Positions 61,101 to 64,000 of a stretch of 64,000 nt of DNA are shown here, one piece after another. The DNA is taken from assembly GCA_037367405.1 (NCBI GenBank), contig JAZKJV010002612.1:62001-126000 (forward strand). Reading direction: 5' to 3'. The stretch comes from Ottelia alismoides. Its lineage: Eukaryota > Streptophyta > Magnoliopsida > Alismatales > Hydrocharitaceae. A program made the translations under genes and the position numbers. Within the stretch, counting starts at the first letter, position 1, and the number at the start of each line of letters is the position of its first letter. The notes under the pieces were generated by a model, which saw only the letters and a program-made list of their open reading frames with translations, searched no databases and was not told where the DNA came from.

Positions 61101-61493
61101 TTTCGAGACTATGCATACGATAACACCTTGATGTACAAGGAGAAGGTGAAACGCTGGCACGACAGGCACATCAGACGAAAGACCTTCGAAGTTGGGCAGA
61201 AAGTGTGGTTATTTGATGCAAAGTTGCGAATATTTCCAGGCAAATTAAAGAGTAAGTGGACAGGGCCATTTCGAGTTTGCGAAGTGCGTGACAATGGAAG
61301 CATTGCCATATCCGAATTGTCCTCTAACGCACAGCCATTTGTCATCAACGGCCAACTACTGAAGCCTTACCTCGAACCAGATACATTTTTGGCCGTTGTT
61401 GATTCCGTCCAGCTCATGCAACATGATGATATCTCGACAGCACCTGCGGCATCGAAAGATTCAGACTATGCAATCCAACAAATTCTTCTCTGA
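55110..61493 (+). CDS. gag-pol: Athila-like gag-pol polyprotein of element C
   Basis: 2127 residues in one frame. The frame opens after a TAG at 55047, but the first ATG is 55110 (gacATGGct, a good context). Gag: FHGNTNEEPYIHL near residue 132, HEAWERFTDLQEKCP, DAACGGSHF, then a possible coiled coil (KRSKDLEKLALIEKR) and a Gln/Pro/Tyr-rich stretch near residues 395-580. No CCHC zinc knuckle. TLRSGRALP precedes the protease, catalytic Asp906 in LLDSGSS, with IILGRPF later. Reverse transcriptase: FCFLDGYSGYNQ, FGLCNAPATFQR and FMDD (Asp1386, Asp1387). RNase H: Asp1533, Glu1574 and Asp1599. Integrase: zinc segment with CTDCQ, catalytic Asp1812, Asp1871 and Glu1907 (35 residues between the last two), then a GPF motif. 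It copies element RNA into DNA and integrates it; capsids form in the cytoplasm. Likely active on A and B too. No frameshift or stop seen. Confidence 0.93.
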   Translation: MAPGGKGKGQQPPTPEGQAPDQNQVNAQLLASIQAIQQQLTEQALTQTAFQDMLNDMINQDDGGGGRGRGGRRGEGEGGGGGDDPNDDPELPPQPKPTLKETYNPGDSQMTEWILIPPVHAHFELKPQFIALLPAFHGNTNEEPYIHLQQFSRICRTTHYPNVPLDIVKMTAFPFSLQDKALYWVNHMGKVVTTWEELKSAFLHKYYPLGRLNQMRARISNFSQGPHESIHEAWERFTDLQEKCPHHDIPKTSLVQHFFGGLNIESQRLVDAACGGSHFNKDEDVVWQIFEEMAEGEAALSSSKAYQKQPQILQKQVHMAASKESERDESSNLSIIGGHLSKVDIIEKRSKDLEKLALIEKRTQSLDKLDHITKQLELLVGTINSVQTAAPLEAPAERKDEQPPLHQPQPSQQPPAVQHVYYVQAPDQSQPQQQMVVYQPEFISETDSVFPPPPLVQEVNGVWTHDAQPTRPMGQPQGQPFANRQYHQPQGGRFGQSSQQHQYQQPPQFGHQWRQNHPYQQQPQYRHPQPYHQYAAALPQQYPQYPSPSYQQLQLPAPPQRQQVQQQRGLHADTTEAPPVNPSMDCLAQLIKGLAEMTKRLDDLTATRTTIPAQVEANPNNFKKKEQVECDVQPACDNDITVFSNAVTLRSGRALPPPATRYGVNKETGGSSSSASAVPAPGAGEEEEEGEASPAVEPCQHQPQPKIQKNQQNQQQKQARSRSKAVPALEEPLAAADHLPADEADATLFDRPVTPACQDPVCTPFQDSGAQHFVGDDFDVKKNSDFPASSVHIPFPYAIQKSKKIAKQKNALSDPGVVDILDKLTVEIPLLKAVEYMPAVKKGLKEVCTTKRRPSRKNRRQQVEKHVLSLATVAAINNLPQKKQDTGAPLISCVIFDQVFERTLLDSGSSINLLPSTIMQEFGLGPLKETRMILQFADRSVKRPRGLLEDVIVKVQEMKFPADFVVLDMDSPAPLLQTPIILGRPFLRTSGAVVDYGSGKITFSSNTQQITINMNKEQNATTDERQVASEADCEFIAEIRDSVLSLNDSWTLEILTLEEDLGSAVSMCSDDSWEIDSQMQAHLLEQSFQTEHDQLSADPFGASPGSQQNIEDGSLFTEALPTYSMMSEVTDKVDRSTPELKPLPAGLKYAFLVGEEQMYPVIISSRLRPDQESRLLEVLEKNRKALGWNVSDLRGINPALCSHHIYLEEDAKPSREFQRRLNPNLRDVVMKEITKWCDAGFIYPISDSKWVSPLHVVPKKSGLTVITNDKGEEISTRVPTSWRVCVDYRCLNAATKKDHFPLPFIDQVLERLAGKEFFCFLDGYSGYNQVAIAPEDQEKTTFTCPFGTYAFKRMPFGLCNAPATFQRCMLAVFAEMVGSFLEVFMDDFSVYGDSFDSCLEHLDRVLQKCREVNLVLSWEKSHFMVTEGIVLGHVVSKRGMEVDPAKVDVISNLQPPQSVKNVRSFLGHVGFYRRFIKDFSRIARPLTELLCKETDFIVDQPVLLAFNHLKELITQAPILQPPDWTLPFEIMTDASDFAVGAVLGQRKDKAPYAIHYASRTLDEAQRNYTVTEKELLAVVFALEKFRSYLLGSKVTIFTDHSAIRYLQQKKDAKPRLIRWILLLQEFDLEIKDKPGTQNVVADHLSRIEHHEPPLSNAPITETFPDETILAMDSLPWYAEIVNYLVSGVIPSDWTKNQKNKFMSTIRFYHWEDPLLFREGADCIWRRCIPQTEQSSVLEHCHSLESGGHHSGDRTAAKVLQCGLWWPTLFKDATEFVKRCTDCQRMKGTLTAKDSMPLKIIQIADVFDAWGIDFMGPFPNSQGFQHILLAVDYVSRWVEAIPARAADSKTVCQFLKKNIISRFGIPKILISDGGSHFINKEVKKLTKEYGIDHRVATPYHPQTNGMAELSNREIKTILQKLVRPNRKDWSQLLDSVLWAYRTAYKSPLGMSPYRLVYGKPCHLPVELIHKSLWAINSCNLDSHKSGQKRKDDLNRLLEFRDYAYDNTLMYKEKVKRWHDRHIRRKTFEVGQKVWLFDAKLRIFPGKLKSKWTGPFRVCEVRDNGSIAISELSSNAQPFVINGQLLKPYLEPDTFLAVVDSVQLMQHDDISTAPAASKDSDYAIQQILL

Positions 61494-61531
61494 TTTTCTT
61501 CTTTTCTTCTTTTCTTCTTTTCTTCTTCTAG
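61494..61531 (+). repeat. Pyrimidine tract with 8-bp repeats after pol
   Basis: Four copies of ttttcttc ending in cttctag|cc. Resembles a strong 3' splice site; element A has tatcctag|cc at the same place after its acidic ORF. Confidence 0.5.
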
Positions 61532-61576
61532 CCTATTCTTTGTATCTAAGAGGTGCCGACCTTGTGGACAGTTTTC

Positions 61577-61978
61577 TGTACTTAGGACGTACTTTGTCCT
61601 AAGTATAGGGGGGCGTGCACCCCGAGTATTTCAATTCGTTGATCCTCTCCATTGTCTCCTCTCCTCGTCTATACTCAGGGATATCTTACCCTAAGTATAG
61701 GGGGAGGCAACCGGAGAACGATCTGTTTATTCTTACCCTTGACCCTCCCTGTGTTGTGTACAGTCTGCTATACTCAGGATTATTTGATCCTAAGTATAGG
61801 GGGGACGGTCAACTTCTCATTCATTCATTCATCCCGTTAATTATTCCTTCATTCTTTAGATCTGTCTATACTCAGTACGAGTTATGTCTTTGCTTTTCCT
61901 TTCGATCTATGAGGACATAGCTCAAGCTAAGTATAGGGGGGTCGTATATACCATGTATATACTATAAGCCATAACTCA
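61577..61978 (+). repeat. Array of hairpins repeating the polypurine-tract core (element C)
   Basis: Hairpins at 61579-61605, 61669-61700 and 61768-61799, each with CTAAGTATAG in the 3' arm followed by a G run. The composite unit at 61879-61978 has GCTAAGTATAGGGGGG inside the pair gtacgagttatg/cataactcatac. Confidence 0.85.
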
Positions 61979-61989
61979 TACTGAAAAAT

Positions 61990-62900
61990 AAAATATCACC
62001 TCGATAAAATAGGATATAAAAAGTAGCTCTATAATAAAGAAAGATGATTGTGAGTTCCTCAGACTCTTTGTAATTATACTGATTATTAAGTCAGAAAAAT
62101 GTTTGATGTAAAAAGCTATTTTGAAAAACCTTGTGAAAATAGTTTGAAATAGTGTGCACAAGTATGCAACCTTTGAAAAATCAGTTTGGTGTGAAAAATT
62201 TTCTTTGAGTGAAATAAAAATGTGTGAAAACTAGTGTGCAACTGATTGTGAAAATTGATTGTCAAATTGTTTTGAAAAACCTATCTATGTTGTGTAAAAC
62301 CTTTGCAAAAATCAATTTCAAATACGTGTAAATATTGCAAAAATTATTTTGGACTATAGTTTCCAAAATGCTTGTGAAACTGATTCTAGAATAAGTCTGA
62401 GGAGTCTGCACAAAAATCTCTCATTTGTAAATAAGGAATAAGTTCAAATAAAGCCTATAAAACCCAAAACCTTATTGTACAGCAAATACAGTTTTCCTTC
62501 TTTTGTATATACTGATTAATAAATCAGATACCTATATAGTATGATTTGAAAAATAGTGTGACCAGTTTTGAAAAATTTGATGTGAAATGATTTCAAACTG
62601 TGTGAAAATTGTTTTGATGGCAAAAATTTTCTTTGTGTGAAAGAAAGGATTTGAAAAACCGAAGTTCAAATGTCTTGAAAAATGTTTGTTAAAATTATTG
62701 TGAAAAATGTACATATAGTGTGAAAATTCTTTGCAAAAATAGTTTTCAAATGTGTGTAAATGATTGCAAAAACTATCGTGTACTACAGTTTGCAAAAACT
62801 ATTTTCAAAACTAGAACCGAAGGATAAGATCACTATTACAAATACCTGTAAATAAGAAATAAAGTACATAAAATTCTATCTCAACAACCTAAATAAACTA
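61990..62900 (+). other. AT-rich stretch with degenerate tgtgaaaa/tttgcaaa repeats
   Basis: Noncoding. Counterpart of 17190-17600 in A. Confidence 0.55.
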
Positions 62901-63129
62901 TTTCATGTAAAGTCTGTATAAATTCATACATTTTGTAAATAAAGCAGTACACCTGTGTAAATAAGGGTATATACCTTGTGTTTGTGTCAAGCTCTTATGT
63001 GCAAAATTCCGTTGTGTAAAAATATTCTTTAATGCTTTAAAAAATCCTTTGTGAAAAATTGCATCATTCATTGTGCATAGCATAAGCATACCTTGCATAC
63101 TCTTTTTGAGTGAGCTTGATGATTGAATC

Positions 63130-64000
63130 AGTCTAATAAAGTCTCAGAATGGAGCTCGGTTGGACCTTACTGCACCTCACTGCACTGGAACCTTATGGGA
63201 ACTAGGTTTAAGGTACTTCAGGTCTATTTAGACTTAATTCTTTGAGAAATCAGGGCTAGGTTCAAGTCACCTCAGTGGACTAACTAGAACTTTTCAAAAA
63301 CACACGCATAACTCTTGTTGGCCGTGGCCTAACTTGGACACCTGCACCTTTCACATAGCTCTCCATGGATGAGGTGGTGAGGAGGCAGTTTCCTTTGGCT
63401 TGGGGTAGCATATGAGGGTAGTACTTCTAGGCGGAACCTCTCTTCTTCTTATAGTGAAGGAAGTGCACCTCAACTTGGTCTAGTGGTGATGAAGGCTAAA
63501 GACAGAAGCCGTGGGTTGCAATAAAGCTTCAAAAGAGGGATAGTCTACTGGCTCAAGAGGAAAAACTCCTTGTATATATGCTGCACATGTATATGTTGTA
63601 TAAATGCACTTGAAAAAAAAAATGGTGCAAATAACTCCAAAAAAGTGGTGGGTCTGATAGAAAATGATAATCCCACCGGAGTATGTATATAAAGCGCAAT
63701 AAGCAAAGCTTGAGACTCATGATCCACCTTATGTAGCTTGCAGCGGAAGACTTGGCTACACTGGTCAAGCTTCCAAGGGTACTTGGCTACACTGGCCTTG
63801 ACCCATTCTCTTCTTCCCCGTCTTCTTGAGCCGGTCGCACTTGAACTTAGAAGGGAATACCCCGCTTCTCGAGGAAAGAGTTGCTAGACCGAGGCATTAG
63901 AGTTACCGGGTTGGGGGAGGTTGTTTCTTTGTCACTTCTGAGGTGGAGAGCCGCTATCACTTACACTGTCCAAGTCAGCTTCAGAGTCATAAGGGTTTGT
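63130..64000 (+). other. Conserved 3' noncoding block (element C, runs off window)
   Basis: Near-identical in long runs to 17630-18430 of A, for example ggatgaggtggtgaggagg, ggcggaacctctcttcttct and gctagaccgaggcattagag. The polypurine tract and 3' LTR should follow beyond 64000. Confidence 0.75.

Larger units (their letters stand above)
49266..64000 (+). mobile_element. Element C: apparently autonomous Athila-like retrotransposon (3' LTR outside window)
   Basis: 5' LTR, tRNA-Asp primer site, 2.4-kb leader, one uninterrupted gag-pol frame with every enzyme motif in place, hairpin array, AT-rich stretch and conserved noncoding block. The window ends in the last of these. Inserted in the coding part of element B. 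The open polyprotein and its position on top of the nest make it the youngest element here. Confidence 0.9.

Noticed and set aside
61494..64000. env-like gene downstream of pol in C
   Set aside because: No sense ORF over 101 codons; the region is hairpins, AT-rich repeats and a noncoding block.

Overview
Plant nuclear DNA with no host gene that I can support. Evidence for a flowering plant: Ty3/gypsy elements of Athila type primed by tRNA-Asp, Ty1/copia elements primed by initiator tRNA-Met, PIF/Harbinger-like MITEs with TTA target duplications, and many AT-rich microsatellites. I cannot name the species. The make-up resembles pericentromeric heterochromatin.

Layout. 1-2412 is a reverse-strand fragment of a copia LTR. 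2413-9316 is intergenic DNA packed with small inverted-repeat elements. 9317-22322 is a complete Athila-like element (element A) with a GGCAT target duplication, two about 3.6-kb LTRs, a broken gag, an acidic ORF and no pol. 22479-40414 is a decayed copia element (element E) with 2.6-kb LTRs. It is interrupted by two solo Athila-type LTRs: D (29315-33164, GTGAC duplication), inside the reverse transcriptase region, and F (35008-38513, reverse strand, CTTGA duplication), inside the copia 3' LTR. 40425-41308 is a second cluster of small palindromic elements. From 41309 a reverse-strand Athila-like element (B) shows its 3' LTR, 3' noncoding region, an acidic ORF and a protease. B is cut at 49265 by element C, a forward, apparently intact Athila-like element with a 2127-codon gag-pol. 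C runs off the window before its 3' LTR.

How the parts relate. A, B and C differ in coding content. Where each part is visible they share the tRNA-Asp primer site (A and C), the polypurine tract (A and B), an upstream array of hairpins that repeats the polypurine core, and a conserved noncoding block before the 3' LTR. C has all enzymes, so A and B look like parasites of a C-like helper. The LTRs also share a predicted intron and G-box hairpins whose stems vary while pairing is kept, and the leaders of A and C share a covarying hairpin. These recurrent structures are the most interesting signal here.

Before A, E, B and C arrived, the locus was a run of palindromic elements separated by TA, GT and CT microsatellites, now split across 8232-9316, 22323-22478 and 40415-41308.
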